A stretch of DNA of 64,000 nt. It comes from Mesorhizobium shangrilense. Its GTDB lineage: Bacteria > Pseudomonadota > Alphaproteobacteria > Rhizobiales > Rhizobiaceae. Below, piece after piece: positions 17,060 to 25,123 of this stretch. Each line of letters begins with the position of its first letter. Positions within the stretch are counted from its first letter, which is position 1. Both the position numbers and the translations under genes were made by a program. The stretch lies in contig NZ_JBEWSZ010000001.1 of NCBI RefSeq assembly GCF_040537815.1, forward strand, positions 1,488,001-1,552,000. The letters run 5' to 3'. The notes beneath the pieces are model-generated. The model did no database searches, was not told the origin of the DNA, and saw only the letters and a list, made by a program, of their open reading frames with translations.

Positions 17060-17755
17060 ATGGCAGCCAAAGGTAGCGGCGCGCGAGGCAAACGATCTCA
17101 ACGGGCAAGTGGATCGCTCCAGCCCGGGAAGGAGTTATCCGGTGAACCGCCTCTCTCTCGGCAACGTATCGTGGCCGGCGCGGTAGAACTGCTGGACGCT
17201 CAAGGGGTCGATGGATTGACGATGCGTCGGCTGGCTGATCGACTTGGCTCGGGCGTGATGAGCCTATATTGGCATGTCGACAACAAAGAGGATGTCTTTG
17301 ATCTGGCGCTCGATTCGGTGCTCGAATATCGCGAACCGCCGCAAATGGTTGCGTCTCAAGACTGGCGCGGAAAAGTCGTGTATCTGCTCGAGGACTGGCG
17401 CGCCAGCATGCTGCGCCATCCTTGGTCGGTATCGCTGTTGCCGCGCCGCGCACTCGGCCCGAACATGCTCAGTCGGCTGGAACTGCTAAGCAAGACCTTG
17501 TCCGGGGCCGGCGTAGCGGCCGCGGATATGAACGTCGCGATATGGTCGCTCTGGACCTATGTGATGGGCGCCACCATCACCAGGGCGAGCTTCGACCTTT
17601 CGGACGACGACAGGGCCGCCGCGCAGCAGCGCCTTACACGCCTCAGCGAACACTACGCGACGATCGAACGCTCCCGGCTGCTGTTGGATGATGATTGGGA
17701 TGGTATTTTCCGGAAAGGCCTCGGCTTCCTGCTGGATGGCCTCTCCCCACGATAA
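17060..17755 (+). CDS. TetR/AcrR family transcriptional regulator
   Basis: A 231-residue TetR-type regulator. After a basic Gly/Ser-rich lead (1-32) comes the HTH domain (about 33-80): RIVAGAVELLDAQGVDGLTM, RRLADRLGSGVMSLYWHVDNK. The TetR-class C-terminal ligand domain follows (DWRASMLRHPWS ... WSLWTYVMGATI). The first in-frame ATG (16979) would begin directly at the palindrome edge with no ribosome-binding site, so ATG 17060 is preferred. It probably represses itself and the divergent secreted RidA gene. The inducer is unknown. Confidence 0.88.
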   Translation: MAAKGSGARGKRSQRASGSLQPGKELSGEPPLSRQRIVAGAVELLDAQGVDGLTMRRLADRLGSGVMSLYWHVDNKEDVFDLALDSVLEYREPPQMVASQDWRGKVVYLLEDWRASMLRHPWSVSLLPRRALGPNMLSRLELLSKTLSGAGVAAADMNVAIWSLWTYVMGATITRASFDLSDDDRAAAQQRLTRLSEHYATIERSRLLLDDDWDGIFRKGLGFLLDGLSPR

Positions 17756-17804
17756 AGTCCGCCTGGCGCCTCTATAGAGGCCACGCATCAAAGGGTCCGC
17801 GCCA

Positions 17805-18692
17805 TCACCCGTGCTGCGTCTGCCGCAGGCGGATCTGGTAAGCCAGAATATGCTTTGCCGCCGGCGCGATCAGCATCAGGCCCGGCTTGTCGAGAAATTC
17901 GCCGTCGAAATCCACCGGGCTTGCAATGCCGTGCCAAGGTTCGATGCAAAGGAATGGCGCGCCACCGGGCTTGGACCAGATGCCCAGTTCCTGAAATCCG
18001 TGCCACGACATCTCGATGGCCGGACCGACCTCAGCGGCGTAGCGCACGCTAGCGCTTTCTCGCCGATCCAGAATGACGGCGTCGTCGACAAACAGCTGCT
18101 CGGAAAGCTCGAGGATATTGCCCTCAACAGGCGTCGGCTGCGGTGCTGCCAGCAGCAGACCATCCTTCAGGCGGCGGATTGGAGCGCGCTCGGCTTCGGC
18201 AAAGGTCAGCCTGTAGTCCGTCTTGGCCAGGTCCGGCCGCAGCGGCCAATTGAACGCAGGATGGGCGCCGATCGATGCCGGCAGGGTCTCGTCGCCGGTG
18301 TTGGTGATCTCGAAGCGTATGGAAAGGTCTCCATCCGCCACCAAATAGTTGATCGCCAGACGGAAGGCGAACGGATAGTGCGACCGGGTGTCGGCATCGT
18401 CGGTGAGAACCAGCGTGCAGGATCTCGGCCCCCTCTCCGCCCATTCAAACTGCCTGTCACGGGCAAAACCGTGCTGCGTCATCGGATAGGTTCGGCCGCG
18501 ATGATGCAATTGGTCGCCCTTCAGCCGGCCAACGATGGGAAACAGCACCGGCGAATGGCGCCTCCACTCCGGTCCTGCCTGCCACAGGAGTTCGAGCCCC
18601 TCCGCGCTTCGCAGGGAAACAAGCTCCGCTCCCTGTGCGACTATGGTCGCCGAAATGCCGTCACCGTGAAGCGTCTGGCTGTCCTGTCCCAC
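17805..18692 (-). CDS. Aldose 1-epimerase family protein
   Basis: A 295-residue galactose-mutarotase-like beta-sandwich protein (LacX/YeaD-like). It shows AELVSLRSAEGLELLWQAGPEW near the N-terminus, then PVLFPIVGRLKGD, HGFARDRQFEW (catalytic His region), SIGAHPAFNWPL and the C-terminal ELGIWSKPGGAPFLCIEPWHG (catalytic Glu region). These enzymes interconvert sugar anomers. GTG at 18692 is chosen, with CGAGGA upstream; the longer TTG-initiated frame (18794) adds a non-homologous leader. It is convergent with tetR and divergent from the aminotransferase. The sugar is unknown. Confidence 0.87.
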   Translation of the reverse strand: MGQDSQTLHGDGISATIVAQGAELVSLRSAEGLELLWQAGPEWRRHSPVLFPIVGRLKGDQLHHRGRTYPMTQHGFARDRQFEWAERGPRSCTLVLTDDADTRSHYPFAFRLAINYLVADGDLSIRFEITNTGDETLPASIGAHPAFNWPLRPDLAKTDYRLTFAEAERAPIRRLKDGLLLAAPQPTPVEGNILELSEQLFVDDAVILDRRESASVRYAAEVGPAIEMSWHGFQELGIWSKPGGAPFLCIEPWHGIASPVDFDGEFLDKPGLMLIAPAAKHILAYQIRLRQTQHG

Positions 18693-18894
18693 ATGTCCTC
18701 GCTGGGTCGGTCGATTGGGTTCCGCAAGAGGACCAAGGTTAGCAAAAGCCTCGCCGGACTCAAAGCTAGTCGCGCCGCCACGGCCAAACACCAACGATGA
18801 TGGAACAACATTCGCGCGCTTTCAGCTTGGGACCGTTGAAAGCACTGGTGAACGGCAACCAATTTTCGTATCACTCCGCCGCGCCAACGGAACC

Positions 18895-20085
18895 ATGCCA
18901 ATGTTCGAAGACCTGCAGCAAGCCCCCGCCGACAAGATCCTCGCCCTGATCGGGCTCTATCGCGCCGATCCGCGCCCCGACAAGGTCGATCTCGGCGTCG
19001 GCGTCTACAAGGATCGCGATGGCAAGACGCCAGTGATGCGCGCCGTGCGCGAGGCTGAAAAGCGTCTGCTGCAGAGCCAGGATACAAAGACCTATCTCGG
19101 CCTCGCTGGCGACACCGCCTTCAACACGGCGATGGCCAAATTGTCCTTTGGCCCGGCAGCCGATTTGACGCGCATTCGCGCGGCGCAGGCGCCAGGTGGC
19201 TCCGGTGCGCTGCGCCTGGTGGCGGAACTGCTCAAGCGGACACGTTCCGACGCGACCGTCTGGCTGTCGGACCCGACATGGCCGAACCACTTGCCGGTGA
19301 TGCGCGCCGCCGGCCTGCAGATCCGCGACTATCCATATTTCGACGCCACCTCGGGCGCCGTTCGCTTCGACGACATGCTGGCGGCGCTGCGGACCGCAAA
19401 GAGCGGCGATGTGGTGCTGCTGCATGGCTGCTGCCACAACCCGACGGGCGCCAACCTGAGCGAAGCGCAATGGGCTGAGGTTGCTGAGTTGCTGCTTGAG
19501 CGCGGCCTGCTGCCCTTTGTCGATATCGCCTATCAGGGTTTTGGCGAAGGACTGGACGCCGATGCGGCCGGCTTGCGGATTTTGGCTGCGAAGGTTCCTG
19601 AAATGGTCGTCGCCTCCAGCTGCTCGAAGAACTTTGCCGTCTACCGCGACCGTGTTGGCGCGGCCATGGTCATGGCCAAGGACAGCGCCCAGGCGGATGT
19701 TGCGATGAGCCAGATGCTTTCGGCGGCGCGCGCGATGTATTCGATGCCGCCGGACCACGGTGCAGCCGCCGTGCGCATCGTGCTCGAAGACACCACATTG
19801 CGCGCCGACTGGGAGGCGGAACTCGAAGAGATGCGCCTGCGCATGCTCAGGCTGCGGGTCGCATTCGCCGACGCGTTGCGGCGTCAGTCCAATTCCGACC
19901 GTTTCGATTTCGTCGCGAGCCATCGCGGCATGTTTTCCCGGCTGGGTCTTTCCGAAGCCCAGGTCGAGCGGTTGCGTACCGAGCACGGCGTCTACATGGT
20001 CGGCGACAGCCGCATCAATGTGGCGGGCCTGCCGGAAGACGGCATGGATGCGCTCGCCAAGGCGATCGTGTCCGTGCTGGATTAA
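18895..20085 (+). CDS. Aromatic/aspartate aminotransferase (class I PLP)
   Basis: A 396-residue class I aminotransferase resembling TyrB/AspC. It begins MPMFEDLQQAPADKILALIG, has the GVYKDRDGKTPVM block, the substrate/cofactor motif HGCCHNPTGANL, DIAYQGFGEGLDAD, and the PLP lysine K245 in SSCSKNFAVYRDRVG. It transfers amino groups between aromatic or acidic amino acids and 2-oxoglutarate or oxaloacetate. The start was chosen at ATG 18895, where homology starts; an alternative ATG lies two codons later. No operon partner is evident, and mazG starts 76 bases downstream. Confidence 0.93.
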   Translation: MPMFEDLQQAPADKILALIGLYRADPRPDKVDLGVGVYKDRDGKTPVMRAVREAEKRLLQSQDTKTYLGLAGDTAFNTAMAKLSFGPAADLTRIRAAQAPGGSGALRLVAELLKRTRSDATVWLSDPTWPNHLPVMRAAGLQIRDYPYFDATSGAVRFDDMLAALRTAKSGDVVLLHGCCHNPTGANLSEAQWAEVAELLLERGLLPFVDIAYQGFGEGLDADAAGLRILAAKVPEMVVASSCSKNFAVYRDRVGAAMVMAKDSAQADVAMSQMLSAARAMYSMPPDHGAAAVRIVLEDTTLRADWEAELEEMRLRMLRLRVAFADALRRQSNSDRFDFVASHRGMFSRLGLSEAQVERLRTEHGVYMVGDSRINVAGLPEDGMDALAKAIVSVLD

Positions 20086-20161
20086 GGCCAACTGTGGACA
20101 AGGCCCCCTCGCCGGCTGACAGCGTTGGCCGTGCGACGGGCCGCAGGATAGCATTCCGCGT

Positions 20162-20986
20162 ATGAAGCCATCGGAAGACATCTCCCGGCTGATCGAGATC
20201 ATGGCGGCGCTGCGCGCGCCGAAGACCGGCTGCCCGTGGGATATCGAGCAGGACTTCTCGACCATCGCGCCCTACACGATCGAGGAAGCCTACGAAGTGG
20301 CCGATGCCATAGCGCGCGGCGATCTCGACGATTTGCGCGACGAACTCGGCGATCTCCTGCTGCAGGTCGTCTACCACGCGCAAATGGCCGAGGAAGCAGG
20401 CGAGTTCGCCTTCGGCGACGTAGTCCAGGCGATCACGACCAAGATGATCCGCCGCCATCCGCATGTCTTCGGCGATGAGGAAGCCCGCAATGCCGGCATG
20501 GCCAAGGGCATGTGGGAAAAGATCAAGTCCGAGGAGAAGGCCGAGAAGCGAAGCGCCCGCCTCGCCCGTGGGCTTGATCCCGAAGACAACGGCAAGGGCT
20601 TTCTGGACAGCGTGCCCGTCGCCCTGCCCGCGCTGACCCGGGCGCTGAAGCTTCAGGAGAAGGCCGCCCGCGTCGGATTCGACTGGAGCGAGGCAGCCCC
20701 CATCCTCGACAAGATCGAGGAAGAGATCGGCGAATTGCGCGAAGCGCTGACCAAGGGCGACACGGCGTCGATCAAGGATGAGTTCGGCGACATGCTGTTT
20801 GCCGTCGTCAATCTCGGTCGACACCTCAAGGTCGATTCCGAAGCCGCACTCAGCGGCACCAACGAAAAATTCCGCTCGCGCTTCCACTATGTCGAACAGG
20901 CGGTGGAGGCATCGGGCAGCACACTGGAAAAGGCTGGTCTGGATGAGATGGAAACGCTCTGGCAGCAAGCCAAGAGGGCGAAATAA
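20162..20986 (+). CDS. mazG: Nucleoside triphosphate pyrophosphohydrolase MazG
   Basis: A 274-residue protein with two MazG domains. The first has GCPWDIEQDF, YTIEEAYEVADAI and the EExxE-type acidic helix in LRDELGDLLLQVVYHAQM. The second repeats the pattern with LDKIEEEIGELREAL and IKDEFGDMLFAVVNLGRHL. MazG hydrolyses non-canonical or excess NTPs to NMP and pyrophosphate. The length equals that of E. coli MazG. It is convergent with hflX, and the two stop codons are separated by a short tandem duplication. Confidence 0.95.
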   Translation: MKPSEDISRLIEIMAALRAPKTGCPWDIEQDFSTIAPYTIEEAYEVADAIARGDLDDLRDELGDLLLQVVYHAQMAEEAGEFAFGDVVQAITTKMIRRHPHVFGDEEARNAGMAKGMWEKIKSEEKAEKRSARLARGLDPEDNGKGFLDSVPVALPALTRALKLQEKAARVGFDWSEAAPILDKIEEEIGELREALTKGDTASIKDEFGDMLFAVVNLGRHLKVDSEAALSGTNEKFRSRFHYVEQAVEASGSTLEKAGLDEMETLWQQAKRAK

Positions 20987-21025
20987 CCGCCCCTATCCGT
21001 GCGCGAAATAACCGCCCTTACCCGT
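20978..21025. repeat. 23-bp tandem duplication at the mazG/hflX junction
   Basis: Two units, 20978-21000 and 21003-21025, both begin GCGAAATAACCGCCC and agree at 21 of 23 positions, with a period of 25 bp. The first unit contains the mazG stop and the second overlaps the hflX stop, so the repeat bridges the 3' ends of two convergent genes. Confidence 0.8.
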
Positions 21026-22406
21026 TGTTCTTGCGAAGCAATCGGCTTTCGATCTCTTCGCGGGCGCTTTGCGTGGCCTGCAGCGATATGGTCACGCTGC
21101 CATCATCATTGTCAGCCCTCGAGACAACGTCCCCGTTGCGATACAGCCAGTCGACGAGGCCGAACTGCGCCGGCTCGATCGTAACCGTCAACGACTGAAG
21201 CTCACCGGACATCCTTGTCTCGATGATCGCCTTGAGCGCGTCGATCCCCTCGCCGGTGATAGCCGAGATGGCAATCGGTGGTGCCTTGTTGCCGTCGGGG
21301 CCATCAGCAAGCAGCCGGGTCCGGTTGCCTTCATCGAGCTGGTCGATCTTGTTCCACACTTCGATGACGCGCTTGGTGTCGCCGGCATCCACGCCGAGAT
21401 CGGCGAGGATACGCTCGACATCCTCGGCCTGCGCGGCAGTATCGGGGTCGGAAATGTCGCGCAGATGGATGACGAGATCCGCCTCGACCACCTCCTCCAG
21501 CGTTGCCCGGAAGGCCGCGATCAGATGCGTCGGCAGGTCGGAGATGAAGCCCACCGTGTCGGACAGGATGATCGGCGTGCCATGCGGCAGGCGCACGCGA
21601 CGCAATGTCGGATCAAGCGTGGCGAACAGCATGTCCTCCGCCAGGACGTCCGCTCCCGTCAGCCTGTTGAACAGCGTCGACTTGCCAGCGTTTGTGTAGC
21701 CGACGATGGCGACCACCGGGAAAGGCACCTTCTTGCGCTTGGCACGGTGGAGGTCGCGCGTACGCCGCACCGTTTCCAGCTCGTGCTTCAGCTTGATGAT
21801 CTTTTCCTGCAACTGCCGCCGGTCGGATTCGATCTGCGTTTCACCGGGGCCGCCGAGGAAGCCGGCGCCGCCGCGCTGCCGTTCAAGGTGGGTCCAGCTG
21901 CGCACGAGCCGGCCCTTCTGGTAATTCAGATGGGCCAACTCGACCTGCAGCGTGCCTTCCTTGGTTCGCGCACGCTCACCGAAAATCTCGAGGATAAGCC
22001 CGGTGCGGTCCAGCACCTTGGCGTTCAATTCCTTCTCGAGATTGCGCTGCTGCACCGGGGTCAGCGGATGGTCGACGATGACCAGTTCGGCGTGGCCTTC
22101 CTTGACGATCTCGGCGAACTCCGCGACCTTGCCACTGCCAAGCAAGGTCGCCGGACGCGGATCGTTGACGGTCACAACCGCGGTATGGATGGGGTCAAGG
22201 TTGATGGCGCGGGCAAGGCCGACCGCCTCGTCGCGGCGGGCGTCGGCCGAACGCGTCAGTCGAGGGCGATTTTTTTCATCGTCGCTGCGCGGCTGGCGGG
22301 TAAGCACAGGCACAATGACAACGGCCCGGGTCGGACCTTTGTCTTCCGTCCCCGGCTGTGCTGATTTTCCACGAACGCCGCGGTCCGCGTCTTTCTCACG
22401 AGCCAA
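21018..22406 (-). CDS. hflX: GTPase HflX
   Basis: A 462-residue ribosome-associated GTPase that splits stalled or stressed ribosomes. The N-terminal HflX domain includes GSGKVAEF and VVDHPLTPVQQRNLEKEL-like segments. A coiled region (DRRQLQEKIIKLKHELETVRRTRD, in two parts) precedes the G domain with G1 GYTNAGKST, G3 DTVGF and G4 NKID. The start is TTG at 22406, directly after the hfq stop (TGA-TTG), in line with the usual coupled hfq-hflX pair. There is a short basic N-terminal extension. Confidence 0.94.
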   Translation of the reverse strand: MAREKDADRGVRGKSAQPGTEDKGPTRAVVIVPVLTRQPRSDDEKNRPRLTRSADARRDEAVGLARAINLDPIHTAVVTVNDPRPATLLGSGKVAEFAEIVKEGHAELVIVDHPLTPVQQRNLEKELNAKVLDRTGLILEIFGERARTKEGTLQVELAHLNYQKGRLVRSWTHLERQRGGAGFLGGPGETQIESDRRQLQEKIIKLKHELETVRRTRDLHRAKRKKVPFPVVAIVGYTNAGKSTLFNRLTGADVLAEDMLFATLDPTLRRVRLPHGTPIILSDTVGFISDLPTHLIAAFRATLEEVVEADLVIHLRDISDPDTAAQAEDVERILADLGVDAGDTKRVIEVWNKIDQLDEGNRTRLLADGPDGNKAPPIAISAITGEGIDALKAIIETRMSGELQSLTVTIEPAQFGLVDWLYRNGDVVSRADNDDGSVTISLQATQSAREEIESRLLRKNNG

Positions 22407-22652
22407 TCAGGCGCCCTGGCTTTCCTCGCCATCGAACATCTGAACCGGCTGGCTCGGCATGATCGTGGAAATGGCGTGCTTGTAGACGAGCTGGGAGTGA
22501 CCGTCCCGGCGCAACAGAACGCAGAAATTGTCGAATGAGGTGACCACGCCGGTCAGCTTCACGCCGTTGATGAGAAAGATGGTGAGCGGGTTCTTGCTCT
22601 TGCGAACTGAATTCAGGAACAGGTCCTGAAGGTTTTGCGATCGTTCCGCCAT
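22407..22652 (-). CDS. hfq: RNA chaperone Hfq
   Basis: An 81-residue Hfq that helps small RNAs pair with mRNAs. Sm1 and Sm2 motifs are intact: [40 protein letters not shown] and [11 protein letters not shown] (the YKHA sequence binds U-rich RNA). The proximal-face residues Q and F are present. The ATG at 22652 gives MAERSQNLQ; upstream in-frame sequence lacks homology. hfq and hflX form an operon, placed as in other rhizobia beside the D-amino-acid aminotransferase and ntrX genes. Confidence 0.97.
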   Translation of the reverse strand: MAERSQNLQDLFLNSVRKSKNPLTIFLINGVKLTGVVTSFDNFCVLLRRDGHSQLVYKHAISTIMPSQPVQMFDGEESQGA

Positions 22653-22797
22653 TGTTCTTGTCTTTCGCCGATCCCCTTCGGTTTGCAAGCCAATGCGCCA
22701 AATTAACCGGCCCATGTCAAGCGCGCAAACACCGTCTTGTCGTCAGGAACGACAAGCAGAACGAGATATATTGATGTTCATTCCACCTGTGCGGTTA

Positions 22798-23661
22798 TCA
22801 GGCTGGACTTTTTTCCGCAATGTCAAAAAATGCCTGCCGCAACGAAAGTGTTATTGAGCCGGGATGGCCGTTGGCGACTGGATCGCCATCGATCGCCACA
22901 ATCGGCATGGCAATCGTGGTCGCGGAGCTGAGGAAGGCCTCACGTGCGGCCTTGGCCTCGGCAACCGAAAACCCCCGCTCCTCGACCTTCAGCCCGAGCT
23001 TGGCGGCAACATCGAAAAGCGTGGTGCGGGTGATGCCCCGCAAAATGCCGTGCTCGGCCGGCCGTGTCACCAAAACGCCATCCCTGGTGACGATCCACGC
23101 ATTGGACGACCCGCCTTCCTTGACGTTGCCGTCGACATCGACGAACCATGCCTCCTGGGCGCCGGCTTCCTTGGCCTTCTGCTTGGCCAGCACATTGGGC
23201 AACAATCCGACACTCTTGATGTCGACCCGGTCCCAACGATTCTCCGGTACGGTGATGACCCTGATGCCGCTCTCGGCACGCTTCGCGTTCGCTGCGGGAT
23301 CGGCCTTCTTCGCCGTAATCACCAGTGACGGTTTCGTGCCGTCGACAGGGAAAACGAAATCCCGGCTGGCAACGCCGCGCGTCACCTGGACATAGACCAA
23401 GCCATTCACGACATGGTTGCGGTTGACCACCTCGCGCAGGAGGAGCGGCAACACGCCCCGGCTCACCGGCCAGTCGATCGACAATTCGGTCAGCGAACGG
23501 TTCAGCCGGGCAAGATGACGAGGCATATCGACGACAAAGCCCCGTGCAACCTCGCAGACCTCATAGACACCGTCGGCGAACTGATAGCCGCGATCCTCGA
23601 TGTGCACCGAAGCGTCGGCGTGAGCGACGTAGCGCCCGTTCACATAGGCTATGCGCGACAT
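22798..23661 (-). CDS. dat: D-amino-acid aminotransferase (class IV PLP)
   Basis: A 287-residue fold-type IV transaminase. It has YVNGRYVAHADASVHIEDRG at the N-terminus, the PLP lysine in RVDIKSVGLLPN, and EGGSSNAWIV and LRGITRTTLFDVA phosphate-binding blocks. The combination is typical of D-alanine (D-amino-acid) aminotransferases rather than IlvE. It supplies or consumes D-Ala and D-Glu for peptidoglycan. It lies between hfq and ntrX, the standard rhizobial order, and probably belongs to the same transcription unit as ntrX or reads toward hfq. The ATG at 23661 is the homologous start. Confidence 0.9.
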   Translation of the reverse strand: MSRIAYVNGRYVAHADASVHIEDRGYQFADGVYEVCEVARGFVVDMPRHLARLNRSLTELSIDWPVSRGVLPLLLREVVNRNHVVNGLVYVQVTRGVASRDFVFPVDGTKPSLVITAKKADPAANAKRAESGIRVITVPENRWDRVDIKSVGLLPNVLAKQKAKEAGAQEAWFVDVDGNVKEGGSSNAWIVTRDGVLVTRPAEHGILRGITRTTLFDVAAKLGLKVEERGFSVAEAKAAREAFLSSATTIAMPIVAIDGDPVANGHPGSITLSLRQAFFDIAEKSPA

Positions 23662-23761
23662 GGGTCCACCCCTGCAAGAATTCTCGGGCTTTCTTAGGCG
23701 ATTCCGCCGCTGCCGTAACCGACAATTGCGTAGGCCACGGCAAGCGGAACGACAGACGGGA

Positions 23762-25123
23762 TCAGACGCCGAGCGACTTCAGCTTGCGATGAAGGGCGGA
23801 CCGTTCCATGCCGATGAACTCGGCGGTCTTCGAGATGTTGCCACCAAAGCGATTGATCTGGGCGATCAGGTAATCCTTCTCGAACTGTTCGCGGGCTTCG
23901 CGCAACGGCAGCGCCATGATGTGCTGATCCGACTGGTTGGGCGTGCGCGGCATGACATCGCCGATCTCGGACGGCAGAAGGTCGGCGGTGATCGGCGAAT
24001 CGACATCATCGCCGCGCGCCAGGATCATCAGACGCTCGACATTGTTGCGCAGCTGGCGAACGTTGCCGGGCCAGTTGTGCGCCTGCAGCACGGCAAGCGC
24101 ATCATCGCCGATGCGGCGTGGCTTGATGCCGGCCTGCCGGGCGATCTGCTTCATGAAATTGTCGACGAGATAGGGGATATCCTCGCGCCGCTCTGCCAAC
24201 CCCGGCACCATCACCGGAACCACGGCCAGGCGATGGTAGAGATCCTCGCGGAAGCGCCCGTCGGCGATCATCGCCTCGAGGTTCTGCGAGGTCGAGGAAA
24301 TGATGCGGACATCAACCTTGACCCGCTTGGTGCCCCCTACCCGTTCGAACTGCTGCTCGACCAGCACGCGCAGGATCTTGTTCTGCGTCTCGCGCGGCAT
24401 GTCGGCCACTTCGTCGATATAGAGAATGCCGCGGTGCGCCTCCTCCAGCGCGCCCACCTTGCGCTCCACACCGTTCGATTCGGTGCCGAACAGCTCGATC
24501 TCCATCCGCTCGGGCGTGATGTTGGCGGCGCTGAGCGTGACGAACGGCGCGGTCTTGCGCGCCGACAGCGTGTGGATAGCGCGCGCGGCAAGTTCCTTGC
24601 CTGACCCGGAGGGGCCAATGATCATGACGCGGCTGTTGGTCGGAGCGACACGCTCGATGGTCTGGCGCAACTGGCTCATCGCCGACGACATGCCGATCAG
24701 GTCGAAGGTCTCGCCACTGCGCTGCTTTAGATCCGAGACTTCGCGCTTCAATTTCGAGGTTTCGAGTGCACGCTCCGCGATCAGAATCAGCCTGTCGGCC
24801 TTGAACGGCTTCTCGATGAAGTCATAGGCGCCGCGACGGATGGCCGACACCGCGGTTTCAATATTGCCGTGGCCCGAGATCATCACCACAGGCAGGTTCG
24901 GATGCATCGTCTTGATCTCGTCCAGCAACGCCAGACCGTCGAGGCGCGATCCCTGCAGCCAGATGTCGAGGAAAATCAGCCTCGGGGCCCGGTCGGCGAT
25001 CGCCGCCAGCGCGCTGTCGGCATCGAATGCCGTGCGGGTTTCATGACCTTCGTCGCTCAGGATACCGGCGACAAGTTCACGGATGTCTTCTTCGTCATCG
25101 ACGATGAGAATGTCAGACGCCAT
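23762..25123 (-). CDS. ntrX: Nitrogen/redox response regulator NtrX
   Basis: A 453-residue NtrC-family response regulator. The receiver domain has the phospho-acceptor D53 (LIFLDIWL) and acidic pocket DDEED. The AAA+ domain shows GPSGSGKE (Walker A) and YIDEVADM (Walker B). The sigma54-contact loop GAFTGA is replaced by NGVERKVG, so sigma54 activation by the standard mechanism is not expected. The Fis-type HTH is at the C-terminus (GGNISKTAEFIGMERSALHR). The start ATG 25123 overlaps the ntrY end by 11 bases, so NtrY and NtrX are co-translated sensor and regulator. Confidence 0.95.
   Translation of the reverse strand: MASDILIVDDEEDIRELVAGILSDEGHETRTAFDADSALAAIADRAPRLIFLDIWLQGSRLDGLALLDEIKTMHPNLPVVMISGHGNIETAVSAIRRGAYDFIEKPFKADRLILIAERALETSKLKREVSDLKQRSGETFDLIGMSSAMSQLRQTIERVAPTNSRVMIIGPSGSGKELAARAIHTLSARKTAPFVTLSAANITPERMEIELFGTESNGVERKVGALEEAHRGILYIDEVADMPRETQNKILRVLVEQQFERVGGTKRVKVDVRIISSTSQNLEAMIADGRFREDLYHRLAVVPVMVPGLAERREDIPYLVDNFMKQIARQAGIKPRRIGDDALAVLQAHNWPGNVRQLRNNVERLMILARGDDVDSPITADLLPSEIGDVMPRTPNQSDQHIMALPLREAREQFEKDYLIAQINRFGGNISKTAEFIGMERSALHRKLKSLGV

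Noticed and set aside
21069..22364. Long plus-strand ORF (431 codons) over hflX
   Set aside because: Antisense shadow frame in a GC-rich gene; hflX has full motifs on the minus strand. The same applies to 1430-2845, 11016-12350, 13898-15445, 48726-50015 and 53093-54172.
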